From assembly GCA_964654855.1 (NCBI GenBank), contig CAZZJS010000005.1, positions 150,801 through 214,800 on the forward strand: a stretch of 64,000 nucleotides of DNA, in the 5' to 3' direction. The notes beneath the pieces are model-generated. The model did no database searches. It had not been told where the DNA came from and saw nothing but the letters and a program-made list of their open reading frames with translations. The stretch is from JALZUV01 sp964654855 (GTDB lineage: Bacteria; Pseudomonadota; Alphaproteobacteria; Rickettsiales; JALZUV01). Position numbers and translations under genes: made by a program. Numbering within the stretch: the first letter of the stretch is position 1; every line of letters begins with the position of its first letter. This document shows positions 8,335-16,928 of the stretch, piece by piece.

Positions 8335-10098
8335 GCCATTACCTTTATTCTGGTTGTTGGCACGCTCATTTAAGACTTTGCCTGTCCAGCTATTGCCTTG
8401 CGACATCTGATAGCCAGAATAAGCCGCCGCTCCTAATGCTGCCAAGCCAAGAATACGTTTCACGCTAAAGAAATTCTCTTTTTGTGGAACTACATTTCTG
8501 CGTTCATCAATTTGAGGTTCTTTCTTGCTGCCAGTTAACGATGCCCATAGGCCAGCCACTGCTGCAACGACTACGCCGCCAACTTCCACGCGGCTACCTT
8601 CCTTAAAGGCTAAGCGAGATTCGCCTTTTTTGCTCTTTTTACTTTTCTTCGATTCTTTAGCTTCATTCTTATCTATTTTTACAAAGCGTTTATGGCCTTT
8701 TTCGAGAGTATTAATCTCTTTAGTAACTTTCTTTGGGTTAGAGCCTTCTTTTACTTGCTTCTTCAGTTTATCGATTCGATTTTCTAAAATTTTACGTTTT
8801 TCATTACTTAGCTTTTTATTGTTGCTAGCAGATTCTTTCACTGCATCCAGACGGTCTAACTGGGTTTGTTGTTCCACCGTTCTATTCCTAAATATTTTTG
8901 TAAAAAAGCTGCGTGTATCCTTCGCAGGTTCTTTTTTCTTTTTAGTCTCTGTTTTGGGAGTTTTTGCCTCGGCAGGTTCCTCTTTTTCACTCTTATCTGT
9001 CTTCGGTTCGGTTTTCTTTTCAGGCTTAGTTTCTTCAACCGCCTTACCTGCTGCTTTTGCTTTTCGTACTTCTCTATCAGATTTTATTTTACCGCGATCT
9101 AAAGAGATTGTCCCTTTAACGGTTTGGTGCGCTTGTGAGAAATCAGTGTAAACCGAATCAGACACTTTCTTTTCTGTTTGGTGCAGTAGTTCATTGATGA
9201 GAGCGGCGCTTTGGTCAGCGCCATCGCCTTTTGCAGCTAGCGCAGTGGCTGATGCTATAAGTGTGGCACGCGAGACAGAAAGTGTTGGAACCTTCTCCAT
9301 TTTGCTAACAATTTCCTTATAGCTTTCTTTGATGGCTGCGAATTGCTCTTCTTTGCCTGCTTTTGCAAAAGCTTTTTCGATAGTTTTATAATCGTCTAAT
9401 GCGATATCGCGAATTTTTTCATCTTTTTCTTTTTGTTTAGCGTCTTTCTTAATTTTCTCAGCAGCTTCTGTAGCTCTTATTTCTGCGTAATAACCCTCTT
9501 CCGCCGCTTCGTTTTCGAGCCCTTTTTCGATTTCGTAATTTTCGATATTTGCCTCTTCCTCAACTTCACGGGTAGGAGGTGTGCCGTATTTTAGGCGATC
9601 TTCTTCGGCTTTCAGAGCCTCTGTGTTTTTAGCTTCCAATGCTTCAATTTTCTCGAACTCTTCAATTCCACCTTTTTTTCTGATGATGGCCATTTCTTCA
9701 GGTTCAATAACTTCTTTAGCAAAGTCCTTCATAAGTGAATTATTTAACTGTTGATGAACGCCATCTGCATTTTTGTATAGGACATCTTTATTGACAAATT
9801 TCATCATTGCATCTTTGGCAAACTTACCTGAATTTTCAAAATTATTTGCACCAAATCGTGCTTGCTTAATGATTTTATCAATGTCGGCCTCGCGAACTGT
9901 TAGGTCGTTGGGCATTTGCTCCTGCATACTTTCTAAGTGAGCTTCGAAAAAGCCTGCAAAGCTTCCGTTATTAAGGTCAGTGGATTCTCCATTATTGTTC
10001 AAGTGGAATTGAAATCTTTCAACCAAACCTTTATTCAATCTTTCATAGGCTTCTTGGCCTGTTAGAAAGGTTTCTTGATTTTCAATTTCGTCTGTCAT
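8323..10098 (-). CDS. Lysine/glutamate-rich coiled-coil protein with C-terminal membrane segments, unknown function
   Basis: I do not recognise this 591-residue protein. Residues 1-100 are a folded-looking acidic domain. Then comes a long highly charged region of alternating E/K coiled coil, a low-complexity Lys/Glu/Pro segment around 340-390, and a second basic coiled coil. Near the C-terminus there are two short hydrophobic stretches (VGGVVVAAVAGLWASL and ILGLAALGAAAYSGY) that could span or touch a membrane. There is no signal peptide. ATG at 10098 is chosen; an upstream in-frame TTG at 10110 is less likely, and GGAA lies just ahead of the ATG. It stands divergent from the type I secretion operon. 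Its general character (large, charged, no homology I can name) resembles the 709-aa protein at 60.9-63.1 kb. Confidence 0.65.
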   Translation of the reverse strand: MTDEIENQETFLTGQEAYERLNKGLVERFQFHLNNNGESTDLNNGSFAGFFEAHLESMQEQMPNDLTVREADIDKIIKQARFGANNFENSGKFAKDAMMKFVNKDVLYKNADGVHQQLNNSLMKDFAKEVIEPEEMAIIRKKGGIEEFEKIEALEAKNTEALKAEEDRLKYGTPPTREVEEEANIENYEIEKGLENEAAEEGYYAEIRATEAAEKIKKDAKQKEKDEKIRDIALDDYKTIEKAFAKAGKEEQFAAIKESYKEIVSKMEKVPTLSVSRATLIASATALAAKGDGADQSAALINELLHQTEKKVSDSVYTDFSQAHQTVKGTISLDRGKIKSDREVRKAKAAGKAVEETKPEKKTEPKTDKSEKEEPAEAKTPKTETKKKKEPAKDTRSFFTKIFRNRTVEQQTQLDRLDAVKESASNNKKLSNEKRKILENRIDKLKKQVKEGSNPKKVTKEINTLEKGHKRFVKIDKNEAKESKKSKKSKKGESRLAFKEGSRVEVGGVVVAAVAGLWASLTGSKKEPQIDERRNVVPQKENFFSVKRILGLAALGAAAYSGYQMSQGNSWTGKVLNERANNQNKGNGLGA

Positions 10099-10256
10099 CG
10101 TGATTTCCAATTCGGTTTTTTACTCCTATCACTCTAGCAACTTTATGTTACAGGATGATGACGCTTGAGTGACAGTCTGATGGCGGTTTTAAGGCTGGGG
10201 ATTAAATCGCTCGATTTTAGCTTTTGTTTAAGTGTTTCAGGCTTAAACTAAAAGCT

Positions 10257-11960
10257 ATGGTAGAAAAAAAGCAGGATGAAGAACTCTCTCCAGAGGTGAA
10301 GGATGCGCTTGCTGCGCTTAAGAAGCCTGTGTTCTCTCTGCTTGTGTTTAGTCTTTTTAGTAACTTACTGATCTTGATTGTGCCGCTTTATACGCTTCAA
10401 GTGCTCGATAGAGTGATTAGTAGTGGTAGCTTGGCGACGTTGCTATTTATGTCGATTATTGCAGTGGTTTGTTTGCTCACTTGGGGGGCAATTCAAAGTA
10501 TGCGTAGTTTGATTGCGACACGTACGGGGCGGTGGATTCGTTATGAAATGGCACCGCAGATTTTTGGTGGGACGATTGAACATTCGCGCGCTCACAGCTC
10601 GATGGAAGGGGTGCGATTGCAGCAAACTTTGCAGCAGCTAGAGCAGTTTACCGCATTCTCGCTTAATACCATGCTGGATGCGCCTTGGGCGATGATCTTT
10701 ATGGTGATTCTATTTTTAATTCACCCGCTGATTGGTACTATTGCTTTGCTGGGTGGTTTTACACTGCTAGCACTCGCGATTGTGAACCACCGTATGACAC
10801 GAGATGTGTTTAAAGAAGGGCAGGGGCATTTCCAAAAAAGTCAGCGTTTTATTGGTAATAATGATCAGGCGATGGAAACGGCTTATGTGATGGGAATGCG
10901 CGAGTCGTTGCTATCGCGTTGGAAAGAGATTGCTGTTCCGTCTTATGATAAGAACTGCGCGGGTAACGAGCGTAATCTAGTGCTTGGCCATGTGACGAAG
11001 ACTATCCGCTATAGCTTGCAAATTGGTGTGATGGGCGCGGGTACTTATCTCGCATTAGAAAATGAAATGACCATGGGTGCGATTATCGCGGGTTCGATTT
11101 TGATGGGGAAAGCTTTGCAGCCTTTTGATGCAGCGTTGAACCTATGGAAGTCGGTGCTGCAAGTGAGTGAAGGGATTAAAAACCTTGATACTTTCATGAA
11201 GGAAGCACCTAAAACCAAAGAGGGATTACCGTTGCCTAAACCGGCCAGTAACATGGATGTGCGTGGGGTGTTTTACATTCCCAAAGGTGGGAAAGACCCA
11301 ATTCTTGATAATATCACTTTCAGTTTACCTGAGGCGAGCACTTTGGCGGTGATCGGTGCTTCTGGTGCAGGTAAAACCACCTTGAGTAAGGTGCTGGTTG
11401 GGTATCTCCCTTTGACCGCGGGTTATGTACGTTTGGGCGGGGCTGATATTCATCAAATGGATCGTAACCATGCAGGGCCGTATTTTGGTTATTTATCGCA
11501 AGATGTTGGGTTTATTCAGGGCACTGTGGCAGATAATATTGCCCGTATGACGACCGATTATGATCCGGCAAAAGTGGTGGAAGCCGCGCAATTTGCGGAA
11601 GCGCATGAAACGATCCTGCATTTGCCTATGGGATATGATACGCCGGTGTTGGATTATCCACTTTCTGCAGGGCAAAAACAGCGTGTGGCACTGGCGCGTG
11701 CTTTCTATAATATGCCGTCACTGGTAGTGATGGATGAGCCGAATGCAAACTTAGATTTACATGGCGATCGTGATCTCAATAAAACATTGGTGAAAGCGCG
11801 TGAAGCGGGCATTACAACGGTGATTATCTCGCACCGTAGTGGGGCGCTCAAACATGCTAGCCATGTGCTCATTGTTAAAAATGGCCGTGTGGTGGAGTTT
11901 GGTACGCGTGATGAAATTTTGCCGAAGCTGCAAGGTAAAGCAAAGGCGGCGCAATCATGA
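10257..11960 (+). CDS. Type I secretion system ABC permease/ATPase (PrtD/HlyB type)
   Basis: The 567-residue protein has an N-terminal six-helix ABC exporter domain (about residues 30-320) and a C-terminal nucleotide-binding domain with Walker A GASGAGKTT, the signature LSAGQKQRVALARA and Walker B LVVMDEPNANLD. There is no N-terminal C39 or C39-like peptidase domain, which fits the PrtD group that exports RTX proteins with uncleaved C-terminal signals. It energises direct export from cytoplasm to outside, with the adaptor encoded next and an outer-membrane TolC-type channel encoded elsewhere. ATG at 10257 is preferred to an upstream TTG at 10224. Its stop overlaps the adaptor start by 4 bp (ATGA). 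A likely cargo is the RTX protein at 20838-21929. Confidence 0.92.
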   Translation: MVEKKQDEELSPEVKDALAALKKPVFSLLVFSLFSNLLILIVPLYTLQVLDRVISSGSLATLLFMSIIAVVCLLTWGAIQSMRSLIATRTGRWIRYEMAPQIFGGTIEHSRAHSSMEGVRLQQTLQQLEQFTAFSLNTMLDAPWAMIFMVILFLIHPLIGTIALLGGFTLLALAIVNHRMTRDVFKEGQGHFQKSQRFIGNNDQAMETAYVMGMRESLLSRWKEIAVPSYDKNCAGNERNLVLGHVTKTIRYSLQIGVMGAGTYLALENEMTMGAIIAGSILMGKALQPFDAALNLWKSVLQVSEGIKNLDTFMKEAPKTKEGLPLPKPASNMDVRGVFYIPKGGKDPILDNITFSLPEASTLAVIGASGAGKTTLSKVLVGYLPLTAGYVRLGGADIHQMDRNHAGPYFGYLSQDVGFIQGTVADNIARMTTDYDPAKVVEAAQFAEAHETILHLPMGYDTPVLDYPLSAGQKQRVALARAFYNMPSLVVMDEPNANLDLHGDRDLNKTLVKAREAGITTVIISHRSGALKHASHVLIVKNGRVVEFGTRDEILPKLQGKAKAAQS

Positions 11961-13345
11961 GCGAAAACCCATCTGCTAAAGAGCTACTAAATAAAGCTGG
12001 AGAGGGATTGAAAACCTTTCTCAGTCTAGAGTCTGATAATGACCAGATGAGCTTGAACTTAGGCAAAGAGATTGCGCCTTTCTATAAAGCTGGGTGGATG
12101 ATTGTACTGGTCTTTGTCACTATCAGTATCCTTTGGGGGGTGATGGCGCCGCTGGAAGGGGCTGCGGTGGCAACCGGTAAGGTGATTGTCTCTGGTAATC
12201 GTAAAAAGGTGCAGCATTTGGAAGGTGGAATCATTGCCGCCATCCATGTGAAGGAAGGGCAAACTGTTTCTGCGAATGAGCCGCTTGTTGATATGATGGA
12301 TACACAGGCCAAGTCGCGCCATCTAACGATTGAGCATAATTTGTTGGCTATGACCGCGCGGGTGACTCGCTTGCTGGCGGAGCGCGATAATAAGCCAAAA
12401 CTTACGTTTGAATGGCCAAAGGTGAGTAAAGAGGTGGCGAATAAAATCCCTGAATTGCGCAAACAGCAGTTGGAGATTATCACTTATCGTCGTAACGAAG
12501 TGAACTTACAGCGCCGTACGCTCAACCAGCAAATTCAGCAGTTAAAGAATGATGTGGAAGGCTTGAAACGCCAGCGCACCAATTTGCAAGAGCAGCTTAA
12601 ATTGGTGCGTGATCGTTTGCGTATTGCAGATAAACTCAAGCGTGATCAGCTCTTTTCACAGGACCAGTATCTCACATTACAGATGCAGGAAACGGATCAG
12701 AAAACCCAGTTAGGGCAGGCAGAGACTCAACTTAAGAATATGCAGGAAGAGATCACCTCCAAAGAAATTGAGTATGAGAATGTGGTGAATCTCTATCAAA
12801 AAACGGTGGTGGAAGAGTTGCAGGTAGCTAGTGAAGAACTGCAAAATATGCGTGAGCAGCGCAAAGAATTGGGCGACGTACTCGGTCGTACGCTTGTACA
12901 TGCCCCGCAATCGGGCGTGGTTACAGGGTTAGTCGCCAGCAATATTGGTCAGGTAGTAGGTCCAGGTGAAGTGCTAATGGAGATTGTACCGCAGGATGAT
13001 ACGCTTGTGGTTGAAGCGCGTGTGCAGCTGCAAGATATTGATAATGTATTTGTCGGTCAGTCAGCCAAGATTGTGCTGGTGCCGTATCGTACGCGTTATT
13101 TGCCGACCATCATGGCGGAAGTACAATCTGTATCGCCGGATGCTTTCTTGGATGAATTAACGGGCGAGAATTATTACGCTGCACGTCTGACGATCGGTAA
13201 AGAATATCTCGATTTGATTGAGGGAGTCTCGCTCTATCCGGGGATGCCGACGGAGGTATTCTTAGTAACGGAATCGCGCAGTATGTTTAACTATCTGCTC
13301 GACCCACTCCGTCAGAGCTTCAGCCATGCCTTTAGAGAAGAATAG
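11957..13345 (+). CDS. Type I secretion periplasmic adaptor (HlyD/PrtE family)
   Basis: This is the membrane-fusion partner of the preceding ABC exporter. The 462 residues comprise a cytoplasmic N-terminal stretch, one membrane helix (about residues 47-68, MIVLVFVTISILWGVMAPL), a lipoyl/barrel half (VQHLEGGIIAAIHVKEGQTV), a long helical hairpin with heptad repeats (about 165-310) and the returning lipoyl half (VHAPQSGVVTGL). The closing beta-barrel region around 390-440 has the pattern usual for HlyD-family T1SS adaptors. It bridges the inner-membrane pump to a TolC-like channel. It is translationally coupled to the ABC gene through a 4-bp overlap, so the two form an operon. Confidence 0.92.
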   Translation: MSENPSAKELLNKAGEGLKTFLSLESDNDQMSLNLGKEIAPFYKAGWMIVLVFVTISILWGVMAPLEGAAVATGKVIVSGNRKKVQHLEGGIIAAIHVKEGQTVSANEPLVDMMDTQAKSRHLTIEHNLLAMTARVTRLLAERDNKPKLTFEWPKVSKEVANKIPELRKQQLEIITYRRNEVNLQRRTLNQQIQQLKNDVEGLKRQRTNLQEQLKLVRDRLRIADKLKRDQLFSQDQYLTLQMQETDQKTQLGQAETQLKNMQEEITSKEIEYENVVNLYQKTVVEELQVASEELQNMREQRKELGDVLGRTLVHAPQSGVVTGLVASNIGQVVGPGEVLMEIVPQDDTLVVEARVQLQDIDNVFVGQSAKIVLVPYRTRYLPTIMAEVQSVSPDAFLDELTGENYYAARLTIGKEYLDLIEGVSLYPGMPTEVFLVTESRSMFNYLLDPLRQSFSHAFREE

Positions 13346-13364
13346 GTTCATTTCTAAATAGGGT

Positions 13365-14036
13365 TTAATAGTGTGAGAATTTCTCTTTCCCGCGCAAAAC
13401 GATTTCAATATAAGCGCGTAAAGCATTCTTTGTAGGCGTAACTTCGCGTGCATGCACAACAGAAAATAATCGTTCCCGTAGCTCCGGCGAAAGGGCGCGA
13501 ACCTTTGGGTCCCAAACATTACGGCGGTCATTGCGGAAGAAAATCTCAGTGGTGAGAGGGACAAGGTCAGGGTGTGTAATCCGCACATTTAAATGCGGCG
13601 CGCGATCTGCATAAGGGCCAGGAAAGAGGGTGTCGAACTGAAACTCCCCTAAGTTATTAGTGGTCGCGGTGCCAGAGCCAGCAAACGCCGCGCTAGGAGC
13701 CATCAGCTCCCCCTTACTTGCCCATTTATACACGCCATTACCGTTCGTTTGCCAAAGCTCAATATGAGCGCCCTCTACTGGCATGCAGCGTTCATCCAAC
13801 ACTTTCCCCATAAAGAATAAGCGTTCGCCTTCGGCAATCACGGCTTTGCCTGCTGCATTTGATAGTTTATTCGATTTTTCAACTTTGCCTTTACCTGGGT
13901 AGTTGGCGTCGGCTCCCTTCATGGTAGGGGTAAGCGCACAATTCATTGCGAGTGAAGGCGCCAAAATCACCGGTGCTTCAGCCGTTGCGATGAATGGCGT
14001 GAGTAGCAATGGAAAGAATAGAAATAGGCTGCGCAT
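13365..14036 (-). CDS. Secreted intradiol ring-cleavage dioxygenase-like protein
   Basis: A 19-residue signal peptide (MRSLFLFFPLLLTPFIATA) precedes a domain like the protocatechuate 3,4-dioxygenase / catechol 1,2-dioxygenase fold. Visible family features are the beta-strand motif GKVLDERCMPVEGAHIELWQ, a Tyr in NGVYKW, GEFQFDTLFPGPY and RAPHLNVRITHP; the Tyr, Tyr, His, His set expected to ligate iron(III) can be assigned. Cytoplasmic family members open aromatic rings between the two hydroxyls; secreted ones are often uncharacterised. There is no aromatic-degradation cluster around it, so the substrate is unknown. It converges on the type I secretion adaptor with a 19-bp gap, and lies downstream of oxyR on the same strand with a 26-bp gap. 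Confidence 0.75.
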   Translation of the reverse strand: MRSLFLFFPLLLTPFIATAEAPVILAPSLAMNCALTPTMKGADANYPGKGKVEKSNKLSNAAGKAVIAEGERLFFMGKVLDERCMPVEGAHIELWQTNGNGVYKWASKGELMAPSAAFAGSGTATTNNLGEFQFDTLFPGPYADRAPHLNVRITHPDLVPLTTEIFFRNDRRNVWDPKVRALSPELRERLFSVVHAREVTPTKNALRAYIEIVLRGKEKFSHY

Positions 14037-14062
14037 GAGAATGTTATAGCAGTCGCTAAAGG

Positions 14063-14929
14063 TTACGCCACTAACAATTCCATCATTTCTTCAATCACGG
14101 TAGTGCGGGCGGTGGTTTTGCGCCAGACGAGGCCGATTTCGCGGCGTGGTGCGGGAGATTCGAAGGGAAGGTAGTGGATGCCCATTTCTGTATCAGGAAT
14201 GGCGATTTCGGGCATGAGGGTGATGCCCGTACCAGCTTTGACCATCTGGCGTAATGTTTCTAGGCCTGTCGCGCGGAAATCTTGTTCTGCGGCGCCAGTG
14301 AGCTGGCAAACTTCCATTGCTTGGTCGCGCAGGCAATGACCCTCTTCCAGCAACAATAAGCGATAGCGTGAGAGATCAGCCATACGAACATGGCTTTCCT
14401 GTATGAGCTTATGGTCGGGGGGCACAGCAAGGCGGAACTCATCCTCAAATAGCTTTTTGCTGATAAGAGAATCCTCATAAACAGGTAAGGCTAGTAGGGC
14501 GGCGTCAATCTCGCCACGTTTAAGTTTTTCGATAAGGACCGCTGTTTTATCCTCGACCAAAATAAGGCGGAGCTTGGGGAGGGCTTCTTTTACTTGTGGC
14601 ACGAGTTGTGGAAAAATATAGGTGGAAAGAGTAGGGAAGGCGCCAAGACGGAAAGTACCGGAGCGCGGGTCTTGCGCTAATTTGCCAATTTCGCGGATGG
14701 TTTCGGCTTCATGTAATAGGCGGCGGGCGGCTGTGATAATTTCCGTGCCGGTTTCGGTCACCATGACTTTCTTATTAGAGCGTTCAAAGATAGGCGTGCG
14801 AAGGGTCTCTTCAAGCTTCTTTATTTGTGCGCTAAGCGTCGGTTGGCTCACATTGCATTGTTTGGCTGCGTTACCAAAATGCTTTAAATCCGCTACGGCG
14901 ACAAGATAGGTGAGGTCGCGAATATTCAT
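14063..14929 (-). CDS. oxyR: OxyR, peroxide-sensing LysR-type regulator
   Basis: The 288-residue protein has an N-terminal winged helix (residues 1-60, LTYLVAVADLKHFGNAA with the SQPTLSAQIKKLE recognition helix) and a LysR substrate-binding-like domain. The redox motif GHCLRDQAMEVC gives Cys199 and Cys208, the same positions as the disulfide-forming pair of E. coli OxyR, so H2O2 sensing by Cys199-Cys208 oxidation is well supported. Its ATG abuts the stop of the secreted redoxin gene with no gap, making one operon. The divergent ahpC-ahpD block across the intergenic dyad at 15492-15526 is the obvious target regulon. Confidence 0.95.
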   Translation of the reverse strand: MNIRDLTYLVAVADLKHFGNAAKQCNVSQPTLSAQIKKLEETLRTPIFERSNKKVMVTETGTEIITAARRLLHEAETIREIGKLAQDPRSGTFRLGAFPTLSTYIFPQLVPQVKEALPKLRLILVEDKTAVLIEKLKRGEIDAALLALPVYEDSLISKKLFEDEFRLAVPPDHKLIQESHVRMADLSRYRLLLLEEGHCLRDQAMEVCQLTGAAEQDFRATGLETLRQMVKAGTGITLMPEIAIPDTEMGIHYLPFESPAPRREIGLVWRKTTARTTVIEEMMELLVA

Positions 14930-15478
14930 TTATTCCTCAAGCATGCCTAAAATAGCCTCTATTGAAGGACGGTTTTTATATCCTTCTTCTGCTAAAACCC
15001 CACGAATCACTCCGTTATGATCTATCTGATAGAGGGTTGGGTGGGGGATGCCGTAAGCACGGGTTCCTTGCTCGATTGATTCGTTCAAAATACCAAAGGC
15101 TTTAATAATTTGCGAGCCTTCATCAGAAAGTAACGGGTAGCTGATGGAGTTTTTATCGCTAAATGCTTTTTGTCCTGCGACTGGATCGTAACTAATAGCA
15201 ACGAGATTATAGCCTTTATGGGTGATAGCTTGTTTTGAGGCATTAAGTGCTTTCAATTGGTTTTTGCAATAGGGGCACCATTGGGTTGAGCGAACAAATA
15301 CGAGTATGAGTCCTTTTTCACCTTTGAGGGTTTCAAAGCTTTGCGTTTGCCCTGTTTGATCAACGGATTTGAGCGAATGGGGGAGTGTTTCACCCACCGT
15401 AGCCGCGCTAAGTACGGAAGAATAGGTGAGGAGCGCTAAGCTGAGTAATAGGCGTAATATCATAGGAACTCTCTTCAA
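14930..15478 (-). CDS. Secreted thioredoxin-fold redoxin / peroxiredoxin-like protein
   Basis: The 182-residue precursor has a signal peptide (about residues 1-25, hydrophobic core LRLLLSLALLTYSSVLSAA) and an AhpC/TSA-type thioredoxin fold. The active-site region reads VRSTQWCPYC, a CxxC at about residues 68-71, which suggests a thiol-disulfide or bacterioferritin-comigratory-protein-like peroxidase acting in the periplasm. It is the first gene of an operon with oxyR (zero gap). A short divergent region with a dyad separates it from the ahpC unit, so it is probably induced by peroxide through OxyR. Confidence 0.8.
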   Translation of the reverse strand: MKRVPMILRLLLSLALLTYSSVLSAATVGETLPHSLKSVDQTGQTQSFETLKGEKGLILVFVRSTQWCPYCKNQLKALNASKQAITHKGYNLVAISYDPVAGQKAFSDKNSISYPLLSDEGSQIIKAFGILNESIEQGTRAYGIPHPTLYQIDHNGVIRGVLAEEGYKNRPSIEAILGMLEE

Positions 15479-15491
15479 TCATTGTTAAAAT

Positions 15492-15526
15492 CTATCGTTA
15501 TCATAAAATAAAACGATTATCAATAG
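15492..15526. promoter_or_regulatory. Dyad between redoxin-oxyR and ahpCD, candidate OxyR operator
   Basis: In the short divergent gap, CTATCGTTATC (15492-15502) and GATTATCAATAG (15515-15526) form an imperfect inverted repeat ending in CTAT and ATAG, the half-site words of OxyR operators. The region is very AT-rich. A Fur-like site cannot be excluded because of the GATTATC word. The gene context (oxyR on one side, ahpC on the other) favours OxyR. Confidence 0.4.
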
Positions 15527-15568
15527 GTATTGTAAATTGATATGGTCACTTCAATAGGAGGTGAAGAG

Positions 15569-15760
15569 ATGGCTGACGGATATGATTTATTTTGCTTTCA
15601 GAAACTAGATGAGCTGGTGCGCCATGTGCGTAAAGCGTCATCTGCGATTGAAGATGAAGTGGGGTGTGCTTGCGCTAAATATTTATACATGCAAGGGCAC
15701 CGTAACTTACCTGTCACTCTCATTCCCACCCGTTTTAACGTCATAACTAAAGGAGATTAA
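15569..15760 (+). CDS. Small Cys-containing hypothetical protein upstream of ahpC
   Basis: This 63-residue protein is not recognised. The start at 15569 is set by an excellent Shine-Dalgarno (AGGAGGTG at 15556-15563); the upstream ATG at 15542 lacks one. It contains three Cys residues, one in FCF and two in GCACAKY, that could be redox active or bind metal. Its stop is one base before the ahpC start, so it belongs to the ahpC-ahpD unit and is probably peroxide induced. It could be a small regulatory or redox partner. Confidence 0.7.
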   Translation: MADGYDLFCFQKLDELVRHVRKASSAIEDEVGCACAKYLYMQGHRNLPVTLIPTRFNVITKGD

Positions 15761-15761
15761 T

Positions 15762-16331
15762 ATGACCATTTCAGTAGGAGATAACTTCCCTCAATTTAAC
15801 CTTAAAGCGGTGGATGGCAAACCATTCGCTGACATTAATATCGATAATGTATTCATCGATGTAGATAACAATATTCAAAAAGATAAATGGATGGTGATGT
15901 TCTTCTATCCGAAAGATTTTACCTTTGTTTGTCCAACAGAAATTGCGGCATTTGGTGAGCTCAACGAAGAGTTCGAAGATCGTGACACGGTTCTACTTAC
16001 TGCCAGCACGGATAGTGAATTTACTCATTGGGCATGGAGAAAACATCAAGATGAGCTTCGCGAGCTTCCAATCCCTATGCTTGCTGATGTAAAGCGCGAG
16101 CTAACCACAGCGCTTGGTATCTTGGATAAAAACGAAGGGGTGGCGCAGCGTGCCGTATTCATTACCGATCCGGATGGCATTGTGCGCTTTTCCATGGTGA
16201 CTGACTTGAATGTGGGGCGTAACCCGAAAGAGGTGCTGCGTGTGCTTGATGCTCTGCAAACGGATGAGCTTTGCCCATGTAACTGGAGCAAAGGTGATGA
16301 GACCATCAATTTAGAAGAAGCAACGAAATAA
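15762..16331 (+). CDS. ahpC: Alkyl hydroperoxide reductase AhpC, mycobacterial type
   Basis: This 2-Cys peroxiredoxin reduces hydrogen peroxide and organic hydroperoxides. The peroxidatic Cys is in FYPKDFTFVCPTEIAAF (about residue 57) and resolving Cys residues are in DELCPCNWSKGD near the C-terminus. The sequence closely follows mycobacterial AhpC (for example DSEFTHWAWR and ADVKRELTTALGIL), which uses AhpD rather than AhpF as reductant; ahpD indeed follows. It starts 1 bp after the small Cys-containing ORF, with AAAGGAG as ribosome binding site. A 6-bp hairpin (CCCTGA/TCAGGG at 16339-16356) lies between ahpC and ahpD and could tune their ratio. Confidence 0.95.
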   Translation: MTISVGDNFPQFNLKAVDGKPFADINIDNVFIDVDNNIQKDKWMVMFFYPKDFTFVCPTEIAAFGELNEEFEDRDTVLLTASTDSEFTHWAWRKHQDELRELPIPMLADVKRELTTALGILDKNEGVAQRAVFITDPDGIVRFSMVTDLNVGRNPKEVLRVLDALQTDELCPCNWSKGDETINLEEATK

Positions 16332-16400
16332 TTTTACTCCCTGAAGGCCATCAGGGGCGACTCTGGTGGCCGAATGGAAGAAAAAAGAAAGGTATAGATT

Positions 16401-16928
16401 ATGTCTATTAAAGAAATTAAATCTCAATTGGGTGAATATGCCAAAGATATAAAACTGAATCTTGGTAATGTATTAAGTGAAGAAGGTGCGGCTGGCCTTG
16501 ATGAGAAGCAAATTGCAGGTATCGCATTAGCTTCAGCTTATGCCACGAAAAACACACAGCTAATTGAAGCCATCGCGGCGGAAGCGTCAGAGCGTTTATC
16601 AGCAGAAGAAGTGCAAGCTACTAAGGCAGCTGCGACCATTATGGGTATGAATAATATCTATTATCGTTTCGTGCATTTAGTGTCAGATGGCGAATATATG
16701 AAGCTTCCTGCCAATCTACGCATGAATGTGATTGGTAACCCAGGCATCGAGAAAGTGACATTTGAGCTGGAAAGTTTGGCGGTATCGGCGATTACGGGTT
16801 GTGGGATGTGCATCGATGCACATGTTCGAGAAGTTGAAAAAGCGGGTATTAGCAAGCAGGGTGTACAATCGACCATTCGTATTGCGGCAGTGATTAATGC
16901 GACAGCGCAAGCTTTAGTTATTGGTTAG
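16401..16928 (+). CDS. ahpD: Alkylhydroperoxidase AhpD
   Basis: AhpD is the all-helical reductant of the mycobacterial-type AhpC, relaying electrons through a CxxC site. The motif SAITGCGMCIDAHVREVEKAG near residues 128-150 contains the catalytic CGMC and the downstream His of the CxxCxxxH signature. At 175 residues it has normal family length. It is preceded by ahpC in the same unit. Its last 4 bases overlap the last bases of the convergent diguanylate cyclase gene. Confidence 0.93.
   Translation: MSIKEIKSQLGEYAKDIKLNLGNVLSEEGAAGLDEKQIAGIALASAYATKNTQLIEAIAAEASERLSAEEVQATKAAATIMGMNNIYYRFVHLVSDGEYMKLPANLRMNVIGNPGIEKVTFELESLAVSAITGCGMCIDAHVREVEKAGISKQGVQSTIRIAAVINATAQALVIG

Noticed and set aside
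8525..9151. 208-aa Phe/Ser/Leu-rich plus-strand ORF
   Set aside because: Antisense shadow of the Lys/Glu-rich gene; Lys and Glu codons read in reverse give Phe, Leu and Ser.
13365..14036. Part of an aromatic-compound degradation operon
   Set aside because: The dioxygenase-like protein has a signal peptide and no catabolic neighbours; the adjacent LysR gene is OxyR by its Cys199/Cys208 pair, not a catabolic regulator.
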